Of a DNA stretch of 5,182 nucleotides, positions 1-5,182 are shown piece by piece. Origin of the DNA: Planctomycetaceae bacterium (GTDB taxonomy: Bacteria; Planctomycetota; Planctomycetia; Pirellulales; UBA1268); assembly GCA_005789975.1 (NCBI GenBank), contig SXWC01000053.1, positions 1 through 5,182 of the forward strand, written 5' to 3'. The notes beneath the pieces are model-generated. The model was not told the origin of the DNA. It saw nothing but the letters and a program-made list of their open reading frames with translations, and did no database searches. The position numbers were made by a program, and so were the translations under genes. Within the stretch, counting starts at the first letter, position 1. Every line of letters begins with the position of its first letter.

Positions 1-126
1 CACCACGAGTGGAGGAGCCGCCGGGAGCAGAGCCACGGCCCACTCCAGCACATAGAAGCTGACCACAAGCAATCCCACCCATCCCCCGATCCTGAAAAAC
101 CGGAGGAACAGACGGAGTGTGACCAC
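1..126 (-). CDS. Small membrane-anchored protein, N-terminal part (runs off left edge)
   Basis: An open minus-strand frame reaches the left edge. It gives 42 codons from a GTG at 126-124, or 44 from an ATG at 132-130. A GAGGAG motif (minus strand of 133-138) lies 6 nt before the GTG but directly abuts the ATG, so the GTG is the better start. An in-frame stop at 150-148 rules out any start further upstream. The visible protein begins with a basic stretch (TLRLFLRFFRIGG) followed by about 20 hydrophobic residues (roughly 13-35, including WVGLLVVSFYVLEWAVALL). This is the pattern of an uncleaved signal anchor or first transmembrane helix, and then a Pro/Ala-rich stretch follows. No family is recognisable from so short a piece. 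The helix and the well-placed ribosome binding site support a real gene; its function is unknown. Confidence 0.5.
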   Translation of the reverse strand, partial: MVTLRLFLRFFRIGGWVGLLVVSFYVLEWAVALLPAAPPLVV

Positions 127-257
127 GAGCATCTCCTCGTCTCGGCCTCAGGGCCCCCAACGGCACCGGTGCAGCCTACCACACACCACCTGCCTCGGCA
201 GCACATCGGGACGGTACCCGTGCACCGGCACAGCGGCCGCTGCACCACCGGGCGGCC

Positions 258-473
258 TCAGAACCTCGGCCGCTCGTCGCGGATCCCCTCGTCGAGCGCG
301 GGCCTGTCCGGTAGGGCTCGATGACGCTCCATCAGCCGCGCGAGCTCGGCGGCCAGACGGGCCACGTCGGCCGCGTGCGCCGGATCGGCGGCGAGGTTCC
401 GCATCTCCAGCGGGTCGCGGCGGAGGTCGTAAAGCTCCGCCGCATGCCGGTCGGGCCCACCGTCGCCGTGGGG
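258..473 (-). pseudogene. C-terminal remnant of a sulfatase (arylsulfatase-like)
   Basis: On the minus strand, 71 codons end in a TGA at 260-258. They read like the tail of a type I (formylglycine) sulfatase. The segment AAELYDLRRDPLEMRNLA matches the hallmark C-terminal 'ELYDL..DP.E..NLA' of this family, and is followed by an Ala/Leu/Arg-rich helix and a short acidic-basic tail ending in ERPRF. Codon use is strongly coding-like. Going upstream, the frame hits a TAA at 476-474, and no sulfatase-like sequence is visible beyond it in any of the three minus frames. The catalytic N-terminal domain with the C/S-x-P-x-R site is therefore absent. The simplest reading is a decayed or recombined 3' end of a sulfatase gene. 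A frameshift near 474 followed by rapid divergence is less likely, because the sequence between 474 and 723 looks non-coding. Planctomycetes often carry many sulfatases, so a remnant would fit. Family assignment is fairly sure; pseudogene status is inferred. Confidence 0.62.
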
Positions 474-586
474 TTACCCATCGATGGTCGTTCTATCGCC
501 GCGTCGTGGCCGATGCCCGCGGGGGTGGCAAACCCGGGGCCAAAGTCCTTCCATGGCCTTTGGCCACTCAAAAGCTCCGCGATTCA

Positions 587-603
587 CGGAAGCTGCGCTT
601 CCG
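587..603 (+). repeat. Perfect 7-bp stem with 3-nt loop
   Basis: CGGAAGC and GCTTCCG flank the loop TGC, forming a compact perfect hairpin. Neither strand has a T-run after the stem, so it does not look like an intrinsic terminator. Its role is unknown; it could be a transcript-end structure or a protein-binding dyad. Confidence 0.45.
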
Positions 604-624
604 GCACCTCATCCGTGAGATGCC

Positions 625-650
625 GCAGGCTCGTTTGTCCACAAGCCTGC
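625..650 (+). repeat. Inverted repeat GCAGGCT / AGCCTGC with 12-nt spacer
   Basis: Two perfect 7-bp half-sites, at 625-631 and 644-650, are separated by 12 nt. The centre-to-centre distance is 19 bp, roughly two helical turns, which would suit a dimeric DNA-binding regulator. The right half-site overlaps the TGC of a possible extended -10 element. A role as operator is an inference from position and symmetry only. Confidence 0.35.
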
Positions 651-656
651 TACACT
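648..656 (+). promoter_or_regulatory. Possible extended -10 promoter element
   Basis: TGC followed by TACACT resembles an extended -10 (TGN-TATAAT), with four of the six hexamer positions matching. There is no good -35 at 16-18 bp upstream; a TTGTCC at 635-640 is too close. If used, transcription would start near 663 and leave a leader of about 60 nt carrying the 687-700 palindrome. Short promoter matches occur by chance, so this is weak. Confidence 0.2.
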
Positions 657-686
657 CCAAGCCGCAGCGGACGGCGATCGTCTTCC

Positions 687-700
687 TGGCATGCATGCCA
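687..700. promoter_or_regulatory. Perfect 14-bp palindrome, candidate operator
   Basis: TGGCATGCATGCCA reads identically on both strands. It ends 12 bp before the AGGAGG ribosome binding site of the glycosyltransferase gene. A perfect 14-bp palindrome with no spacer in this position is a reasonable candidate for a repressor site. Its alternating purine-pyrimidine core (GCATGC) is also helix-flexible. No regulator is encoded nearby, so the binding partner is unknown. Confidence 0.4.
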
Positions 701-712
701 TTCCCGCATGTC

Positions 713-718
713 AGGAGG
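713..718 (+). promoter_or_regulatory. Ribosome binding site of the glycosyltransferase gene
   Basis: AGGAGG is a full Shine-Dalgarno match, 5 nt before the ATG at 724. It decides the start: the earlier in-frame ATG at 691 lies inside the palindrome, has no ribosome binding site, and would add 11 residues (MHAIPACQEVF) unlike the family's N-terminus. Confidence 0.85.
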
Positions 719-723
719 TTTTC

Positions 724-3030
724 ATGAGCCGTCCACCTCTCAACCGCATCGCTTTCGTCGGCAATTACGTTCCCCGCCGTTGCGGACTGGCGACATTCAC
801 GCACGATCTCCGTGCCGCGGTCGCCGCCCATCTCCCCGCCGCCGACTGCCCGGTCGTGGCGATCGACGACGACGGCGGGCCGGTCGATTATCCACCCGAG
901 GTGCGGTTCACCGTCCGGGGCGACGATCCCGCCGCCTACCGCCGCGCGGCGGAGTGGATCACCATCGCCAACGCGGACGTCGTCTCGCTGCAGCACGAAT
1001 ACGGCATCTTCGGCGGTGCGGCCGGGGGCAACGTGCTCCATCTGCTTCGGGAACTCGCCGTTCCCGTTCACACCACCCTCCACACCGTGCTGGCCCGGCC
1101 GACTGTCGACCAACGGCGCGTGATGGACGAAATCCTCCATCTCTCCGCACGCGTCGCCGTGATGACCCTGCGGGGGCGGAACCTGCTGCAGGCGATCCAC
1201 GGCATCCCCGAGGAGCGGATCGACGTCATCCCCCACGGGATCCCCGACGCCGCGTTCGCCGCACCGGCCCCCTTCAAGGAGCGGCTCGGGCTGGAGGAGG
1301 CCGATGTCCTGCTCACGTTCGGCCTTCTCTCACCCGGGAAGGGGATCGAGCAGATGATCATGGCCCTGCCGGAGATCGCCCGTCGCCACCCGCAGGTCGT
1401 GTATGTGGTCGTCGGTGCCACGCACCCACGCCTCGTCCGCGACCAGGGGGAGGCCTACCGGGAGTCGCTCCAGCGGATGGTCGGGCAACTCGGAGTCGAG
1501 CGACACGTCGTCTTCCACGACCGCTACGTCGACCTCCCCGACCTCCTCGGCTTCCTCGCCGCGACCGACATCTACGTCACTCCCTACCTCAACGAGGACC
1601 AAATCACGTCGGGGACGCTCGCCTACGCGTTCGGCTGCGGGAATGCCGTCGTCTCGACACCGTACTGGCACGCCCGGGAATTGCTCGCCGACGGCCGCGG
1701 GGTCCTCGTCCCGTTCCGCGACTCGGCCGCCCTCGGGAAGGCGGTCTGCGCGCTGCTTGCCGATCCCGCGCGGCGGGAGGCGATCCGCCGGCAGGCCTGG
1801 GATCTCGGCCGGGAGATGATCTGGCCCCGCGTCGCCGCACGGTACGCCGAGGCGTTCGCCACTTCCCGGCTGGCGAGCATCGTCAAGACGCGCCGCCACG
1901 TCGGCGCGCCGGCCGGGGCGACCGCCCGCCGCAAGCTGCCGGCGCTCGTCCTCGACCATCTCTGGCGATTGACCGACGCCACCGGCCTTCTCCAGCATGC
2001 CACGTTCGACATCCCGGCCCGATCCGAGGGCTACTGCACCGACGACAACGCCCGCGCGCTGACCCTGATGGTGCACCTCGAGGAGCTCGGCCTCGCGACC
2101 CCGGCGACGCACGCCGCCACGCTGACATACGCCGCCTTCCTCGGGCACGCGCACGACGCGGAAAGTGGCTGCTTCCGCAATTTCCTCGGCTACGACCGCC
2201 AGTGGCTCGAGACGTGCGGCTCCGACGACTGCCTCGGGCGGGCGATCATGGCGTTCGGGACGTGCATCGGACGAACCCGGCACGCCGGACTGCGGCGCTT
2301 CGCCGCCCGCTTCTTCGAACCCGCGGTCAGGGCGGTCATCGGCACCAGCAGTCCCCGGGCCTGGGCCCTGGCGATCGTCGGTCTGCACGAATACCTCCGT
2401 CGGTTCGACGGTGATCGTCACGCCCGCGCTGCTTCACGCACGCTGACCGACCGGCTGCTCGGGCTCCACGACCGGGTCGCGACCGCATCGTGGCCCTGGT
2501 TCGAGGACATCCTCGCCTATGAAAACGCGCGACTCTGTCAGGCGCTGATCACCAGCGGTCATGACGGACGCCATCCACGGGCGCTGGAGGTCGGCTTGGC
2601 GACGCTCGAATGGCTCGGCGAGCGGCAGCGATCGGATACCGGCCGATTTTCCCCCGTCGGGAGCCGCGGATTCGCCAGGCAAGGCGGCGACACGGCCACG
2701 TTCGACCAGCAGCCGATCGAGGCCCAGGCGATGGTCGCGGCCTGTCAGGAGGCATTCCGGGCGGCCGGTGACCCGATCTGGGCCGACCGGGCATGGACGA
2801 CGTTCGACTGGTTCCAGGGGCACAACCTGCTCGGCACCTCCCTGTGCGATCCACGGACCGGCGGCTGTCGTGACGGGCTCCTCGAAGATCGGACGAACGA
2901 CAACCAGGGGGCGGAGTCGACACTCGCGTATCTCGGTGCCATCGTCGAGATGCGGCTTCTCGAGAGCACGGCCTCGCCCACGCCCCCACGTGGAGGGCGG
3001 ACCGTCGATGCGTGCCGCGCGCGGCCATGA
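724..3030 (+). CDS. GT4-type glycosyltransferase fused to a six-hairpin (alpha/alpha)6-like domain
   Basis: A cytosolic-looking 768-residue protein with no signal peptide. Residues 1-380 form a GT-B glycosyltransferase of the GT4 type: the N-terminal RIAFVGNYVPRRCGLATF, QHEYG (90-94), HTTLHTVL (116-123), IPHGIPD (169-175), the glycine-rich GLLSPGKG (200-207), and the donor-side segment NEDQITSGTLAYAFGCG (290-306). GT4 enzymes move a sugar from a nucleotide donor with retention; donor and acceptor are unknown here. The usual second glutamate of the GT4 E-x7-E motif is not at its expected place. A basic, low-complexity linker (about 386-404) leads to an all-helical domain (about 405-755) with GYCTDDNAR (436-444), WPWFED (590-595), FDQQPIEAQ (660-668) and NDNQGAEST (725-733). 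Repeated helix pairs with conserved acids and aromatics suggest an (alpha/alpha)6 barrel as in six-hairpin glycosidases; that is inferred. The stop overlaps the start of the GH130 gene, so the two form an operon. The GT call is confident; the second domain's activity is not known. Confidence 0.88.
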   Translation: MSRPPLNRIAFVGNYVPRRCGLATFTHDLRAAVAAHLPAADCPVVAIDDDGGPVDYPPEVRFTVRGDDPAAYRRAAEWITIANADVVSLQHEYGIFGGAAGGNVLHLLRELAVPVHTTLHTVLARPTVDQRRVMDEILHLSARVAVMTLRGRNLLQAIHGIPEERIDVIPHGIPDAAFAAPAPFKERLGLEEADVLLTFGLLSPGKGIEQMIMALPEIARRHPQVVYVVVGATHPRLVRDQGEAYRESLQRMVGQLGVERHVVFHDRYVDLPDLLGFLAATDIYVTPYLNEDQITSGTLAYAFGCGNAVVSTPYWHARELLADGRGVLVPFRDSAALGKAVCALLADPARREAIRRQAWDLGREMIWPRVAARYAEAFATSRLASIVKTRRHVGAPAGATARRKLPALVLDHLWRLTDATGLLQHATFDIPARSEGYCTDDNARALTLMVHLEELGLATPATHAATLTYAAFLGHAHDAESGCFRNFLGYDRQWLETCGSDDCLGRAIMAFGTCIGRTRHAGLRRFAARFFEPAVRAVIGTSSPRAWALAIVGLHEYLRRFDGDRHARAASRTLTDRLLGLHDRVATASWPWFEDILAYENARLCQALITSGHDGRHPRALEVGLATLEWLGERQRSDTGRFSPVGSRGFARQGGDTATFDQQPIEAQAMVAACQEAFRAAGDPIWADRAWTTFDWFQGHNLLGTSLCDPRTGGCRDGLLEDRTNDNQGAESTLAYLGAIVEMRLLESTASPTPPRGGRTVDACRARP

Positions 3031-4484
3031 ACGTCACGCGGACCGGCATCCTCCTCCGCCCCAACAACGCCCGGGTGCTCTACCGCCCCTTCGAGCCACC
3101 GAGCCAGCAACGGGCGATCCACATCATCGGCCGGGTGATGCAGCTCACCGACGGGGAGGTGGAGTCGCTGCTGCAGGGGGTGATGTCGACGTTTCACGGC
3201 CGGCATCAGCGGCTCGTGCCGTTCTTCGAGGAGCGCTTCAGTGCGGTCGAGCGCCATCTCCTCACCGATCGGCCCGTGGCCCCCGCCCGTCGTCTCCTCA
3301 TCGGTGCGTATTTCACGCAGGAATACGCCCTGGAAAGCGCCGCGCTCTTCAATCCTTCGCTCGTCTGGCATCCCGATCAGAGCGGCCTCCCGGCCGGGTC
3401 GGCGCGCTTCCTCCTCAGCCTGCGCGCCACCGGCGAGGGCCACGTGTCGAGCGTCGGGTTCCGCACCGGCACGGTGGACGCAGCGGGCAGCATCGCGATC
3501 GGCGCAGCGACCGGATTCGTGACCGCCCCCCGCGTGGTCGCCAACGCCACGTACGAGCGCGGGCTGTTCCTGCTCAAACTGGCCGAACTCGGGGTCGCCG
3601 ACGGGTTCCTCGATCCAGTGTTCGATTCGCTCGGCGAGCGATTCACCCTCGGCGAGCTCGAGGCCGCCCTCGCGACCACCGGCAGCCACCAGCCGGCGCA
3701 TGCCCGGGAGTGGGCGCCTCTCGCGGCGGCGATCGGAGCGCTGGCGCGGGCCAATTATGAGATCGAGTGCGACCCCGGGTCCGACATCTCCGAGCGTGTG
3801 CTGTTCCCCTATTCGCCGACCGAGACGAACGGCATCGAGGACGCCCGCTTCGTGCGCTTCGTCGAGGACGACGGGGCGGTCCGCTACCGAGCCACCTACA
3901 CGGCGTTCGACGGTGACGTGACGCTGCCCCAGTTGGTCGAGACGGACGATTTCGTCCGCTTCCGGATGAGCACGCTCAATGGCCCGGAAATCGCCAACAA
4001 GGGGATGGCCCTGTTTCCCCGGCGGATTCGCGGATCGTACGTGATGCTCTCCCGTCAGGACGGCGAGAATATCTTCCTGATGGAGTCCACGCGGTTGCAC
4101 TTCTGGCACGCCAGGCGGCTGATCCTCCGACCGAAGGAACCGTGGGAGTCGGTCCAGATCGGCAATTGCGGATCGCCGATCGAGACTGCGGCCGGCTGGC
4201 TCGTCCTCACACACGGCGTCGGCCCGATGCGGACCTACTCGATCGGCGCCGCGCTGCTCGATCGCGACGACCCGTCGAAGGTCATCGGCCGGCTCCGGGA
4301 GCCGCTGCTCTCACCGCTCGAGAACGAACGCAGCGGATACGTGCCCAACGTGGTCTACGGCTGCGGTGCCGGCGTGCACGGCGGCCTGCTCGTGATCCCC
4401 TACTCGATGAGCGATTATGCGACCTCGTTCGCGACGGTTCCCCTCGCGGATGTCCTCCGGGCGCTGACCACGGATCGGACGTGA
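3027..4484 (+). CDS. GH130-family glycosidase/phosphorylase (beta-mannoside-type)
   Basis: A 485-residue protein, longer than the roughly 300-350 residues of many GH130 enzymes because of an N-terminal helical extension (about 1-95). GH130 is a five-bladed beta-propeller family that phosphorolyses or hydrolyses beta-mannosides. Visible motifs are ALESAALFNPS (101-111), SLRATGEGHVSS (131-142), the core TNGIEDARFV (267-276) followed by RATYTAFDG, then NKGMALFPRRI, and late in the protein GNCGSPIE, LTHGVGPMR and GYVPNVVYGCGA. In characterised family phosphorylases the aspartate of the E-D-x-R motif acts as general acid; here it would be Asp272. Whether this enzyme uses phosphate or water cannot be settled by eye. 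There is no signal peptide, so it is probably cytosolic. The ATG at 3027 overlaps the upstream stop as ATGA and has no close ribosome binding site, pointing to translational coupling with the glycosyltransferase. An upstream GTG at 3012 is possible but would only add PRAA-like residues. Confidence 0.88.
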   Translation: MNVTRTGILLRPNNARVLYRPFEPPSQQRAIHIIGRVMQLTDGEVESLLQGVMSTFHGRHQRLVPFFEERFSAVERHLLTDRPVAPARRLLIGAYFTQEYALESAALFNPSLVWHPDQSGLPAGSARFLLSLRATGEGHVSSVGFRTGTVDAAGSIAIGAATGFVTAPRVVANATYERGLFLLKLAELGVADGFLDPVFDSLGERFTLGELEAALATTGSHQPAHAREWAPLAAAIGALARANYEIECDPGSDISERVLFPYSPTETNGIEDARFVRFVEDDGAVRYRATYTAFDGDVTLPQLVETDDFVRFRMSTLNGPEIANKGMALFPRRIRGSYVMLSRQDGENIFLMESTRLHFWHARRLILRPKEPWESVQIGNCGSPIETAAGWLVLTHGVGPMRTYSIGAALLDRDDPSKVIGRLREPLLSPLENERSGYVPNVVYGCGAGVHGGLLVIPYSMSDYATSFATVPLADVLRALTTDRT

Positions 4485-4589
4485 CCCCTGCAGCGGGCAG
4501 CGCTCCGGCTACGATGTCGGCGGAGCCCTCCAGCCCGGACGGTCCATGAACCAGGCCGGGCGAGTCCGCCCGACAGGGAACCCCACACC
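4485..4589 (+). other. Intergenic region between the GH130 gene and kynureninase
   Basis: This 105-bp spacer contains three potential stems. GCTCCG/CGGAGC (4502-4507 with 4521-4526) is a weak one just after the GH130 stop and lacks a T-run. CGGGCG/CGCCCG (4557-4572) has a 4-nt loop. The third is a long imperfect stem that includes the kynureninase start codon. No promoter hexamers stand out, so it is unclear whether kynureninase is co-transcribed with the pair. Confidence 0.45.
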
Positions 4590-4602
4590 ATGGACCGATC
4601 CG
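4536..4602 (+). promoter_or_regulatory. Potential long-range RNA stem enclosing the kynureninase start codon
   Basis: CGGACGGTCCATG (4536-4548) can pair with CATGGACCGATCCG (4589-4602) over 13 base pairs, with a single bulged A at 4598. The start codon (4590-4592) sits inside the 3' arm. The 40-nt loop holds the weak Shine-Dalgarno AGGGA (4575-4579) and a second GC-rich hairpin with stem CGGGCG/CGCCCG and loop AGTC (4557-4572). If formed in the mRNA, this would hide the initiation codon and could control translation. It could also be chance symmetry in GC-rich DNA; the bulged but otherwise uninterrupted pairing makes it worth noting. Confidence 0.35.
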
Positions 4603-5182
4603 CGTGCGAGACGCTCGATCGCGGCGATCCCCTCGCCCCGAAGCGCGCGGCCTTCGCCCTGCCAGACGGCGTGATCGACCTCGACGGCAAGTCCCTCGGC
4701 GCACTGCCCCGGCACCTGCCGGAACGCATCCGCGAGGTGGTGGAGCGGCAATGGGGCGCGGGACTGATCCGCTCCTGGAGCGAGCACGGCTGGGCCGAGT
4801 TGCCGCGGCGCGTCGGCGACCGGATCGCCCGCCTGATCGGGGCGCCGGCGGGGAGCGTGATCGCTGGCGACACGATCTCGGTGAACCTCTTCAAGCTGAT
4901 CGGAGCCGCCGCGAAACTCGCCCCCTCGCGCCGCATCATCCTCTCCGACAGCGGCAACTTCCCCTCCGATCTCTACGTGGCGGGGGGGTTCCGCGACCTC
5001 GTCGGCGACGGCTACACGCTGAAGATCGTTGCCCCGGACGAGGTGATCGAGGCGCTCGACCAGCGCGTCGCCTTCACGCTTCTGACCGAGGTCGATTACC
5101 GGACGGCGCGTCGCCACGACATGCAGGCGCTGACGGCCCGGGCCCATGCCCATGGCGCCCTGACGATCTGGGCTCTCGCCCA
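4590..5182 (+). CDS. kynU: Kynureninase (L-kynurenine hydrolase), N-terminal part (runs off right edge)
   Basis: The first 197 codons of a PLP-dependent fold-type I enzyme that splits L-kynurenine into anthranilate and L-alanine (EC 3.7.1.3) in tryptophan catabolism; cytosolic. Family motifs in order: DLDGKSLGALP (30-40; the family has DGNSLG), QWG..LIRSW (54-63), GDTISVNLFKLIGAA (93-107), DSGNFPSDLY (120-129, with the Phe124 and Asp127 that contact the cofactor or substrate), LLTEVDYRTARRHDM (164-178; usually ..YRTG..HDM), and IWALAH (193-198; usually WDLAH). The start at 4590 places DLDGxSLG about 30 residues in, as is usual, with a weak AGGGA 10 nt upstream. The full enzyme is about 400-420 residues, so the catalytic lysine region (SYKYLN-like) lies outside the window. 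Odd points: the aspartate that normally pairs with the PLP ring nitrogen is Ala195, and two other signature residues are changed. The family call is confident; activity is in doubt. Confidence 0.9.
   Translation, partial: MDRSACETLDRGDPLAPKRAAFALPDGVIDLDGKSLGALPRHLPERIREVVERQWGAGLIRSWSEHGWAELPRRVGDRIARLIGAPAGSVIAGDTISVNLFKLIGAAAKLAPSRRIILSDSGNFPSDLYVAGGFRDLVGDGYTLKIVAPDEVIEALDQRVAFTLLTEVDYRTARRHDMQALTARAHAHGALTIWALA

Larger units (their letters stand above)
474..723. other. Non-coding leader region upstream of the glycosyltransferase
   Basis: This 250-bp stretch has no frame with convincing protein character on either strand. Compared with the coding parts it is less G+C-biased near 560-660, and it contains several short inverted repeats (554-566, 587-603, 625-650, 687-700). 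It separates the minus-strand sulfatase remnant from the plus-strand operon. Any promoter for the glycosyltransferase and GH130 pair should therefore lie here. Confidence 0.5.

Noticed and set aside
168..246. Inverted repeat GGTGCAGC / GCTGCACC
   Set aside because: Eight-bp arms more than 60 nt apart in GC-rich sequence; chance occurrence is likely and there is no supporting context.
691..723. Earlier in-frame ATG for the glycosyltransferase
   Set aside because: It lies inside the palindrome with no Shine-Dalgarno, while AGGAGG sits 5 nt before the ATG at 724, which also matches the family N-terminus.
119..727. 202-codon plus-strand frame over the left part
   Set aside because: Low-complexity Arg/Pro/Ala product; it runs antisense to the sulfatase tail and through the leader, with no ribosome binding site.
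321..2414. 697-codon open frame on the plus strand overlapping the glycosyltransferase gene
   Set aside because: Its product is Arg/Pro/Ser-rich with no recognisable motif, typical of an alternative frame in high-GC coding DNA; the 724-3030 frame carries the family motifs and ribosome binding site.
3012..3026. GTG start giving the GH130 enzyme five more residues
   Set aside because: The ATG at 3027 forms a classic ATGA overlap, and the nearest Shine-Dalgarno-like sequence is 14 nt from the GTG, too far to favour it.
2561..3760. 399-codon plus-strand frame spanning the glycosyltransferase/GH130 junction
   Set aside because: Arg/Pro/Ser-rich shadow of two real genes, with no family motif.
2745..4214. 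489-codon open frame on the minus strand opposite the GH130 gene
   Set aside because: It is antisense to a gene with clear GH130 motifs, has low-complexity Glu/Arg/Gly/Val composition, and shows no domain; its length follows from the third-position GC bias.
4502..4526. Possible intrinsic terminator after the GH130 gene (GCTCCG/CGGAGC)
   Set aside because: Only a 6-bp stem with a 13-nt loop and no T-run downstream.

Overview
The window is about two thirds G+C, and its clear genes show the strong G/C bias at third codon positions expected of a high-GC bacterium. The 3' end of a sulfatase-like gene, a large sugar-active gene pair and a bacterial-type kynureninase fit a Planctomycetota (Pirellula-like) genome. 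That assignment is an inference from gene content and style, not from any marker gene.

Layout. Positions 1-126 (minus strand) hold the start of a small membrane-anchored protein that runs off the left edge. Positions 258-473 (minus strand) read as the C-terminal end of a sulfatase with no body upstream, so it looks like a remnant. Positions 474-723 are non-coding and contain several inverted repeats, including a perfect 14-bp palindrome just before a strong ribosome binding site. Positions 724-3030 encode a 768-residue protein: a GT4-type GT-B glycosyltransferase joined to an all-helical domain that looks like a six-hairpin (alpha/alpha)6 barrel. Positions 3027-4484 encode a long GH130-type glycosidase/phosphorylase whose start overlaps the previous stop as ATGA. 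After a 105-bp gap with notable dyad symmetry, positions 4590-5182 hold the first 197 codons of a kynureninase, cut by the right edge.

How the genes work together. The glycosyltransferase and the GH130 enzyme are translationally coupled and very probably act on the same glycan. One would build it and the other would cleave or phosphorolyse it, with the helical domain as a possible third activity. GH130 enzymes characterised so far act on beta-mannosides, so a beta-manno-oligosaccharide is the best guess, but the substrate cannot be read from the sequence. The kynureninase belongs to tryptophan catabolism and is not obviously connected. It has an alanine where the family has the aspartate that holds the PLP ring nitrogen, and its start codon lies inside a potential long RNA stem.
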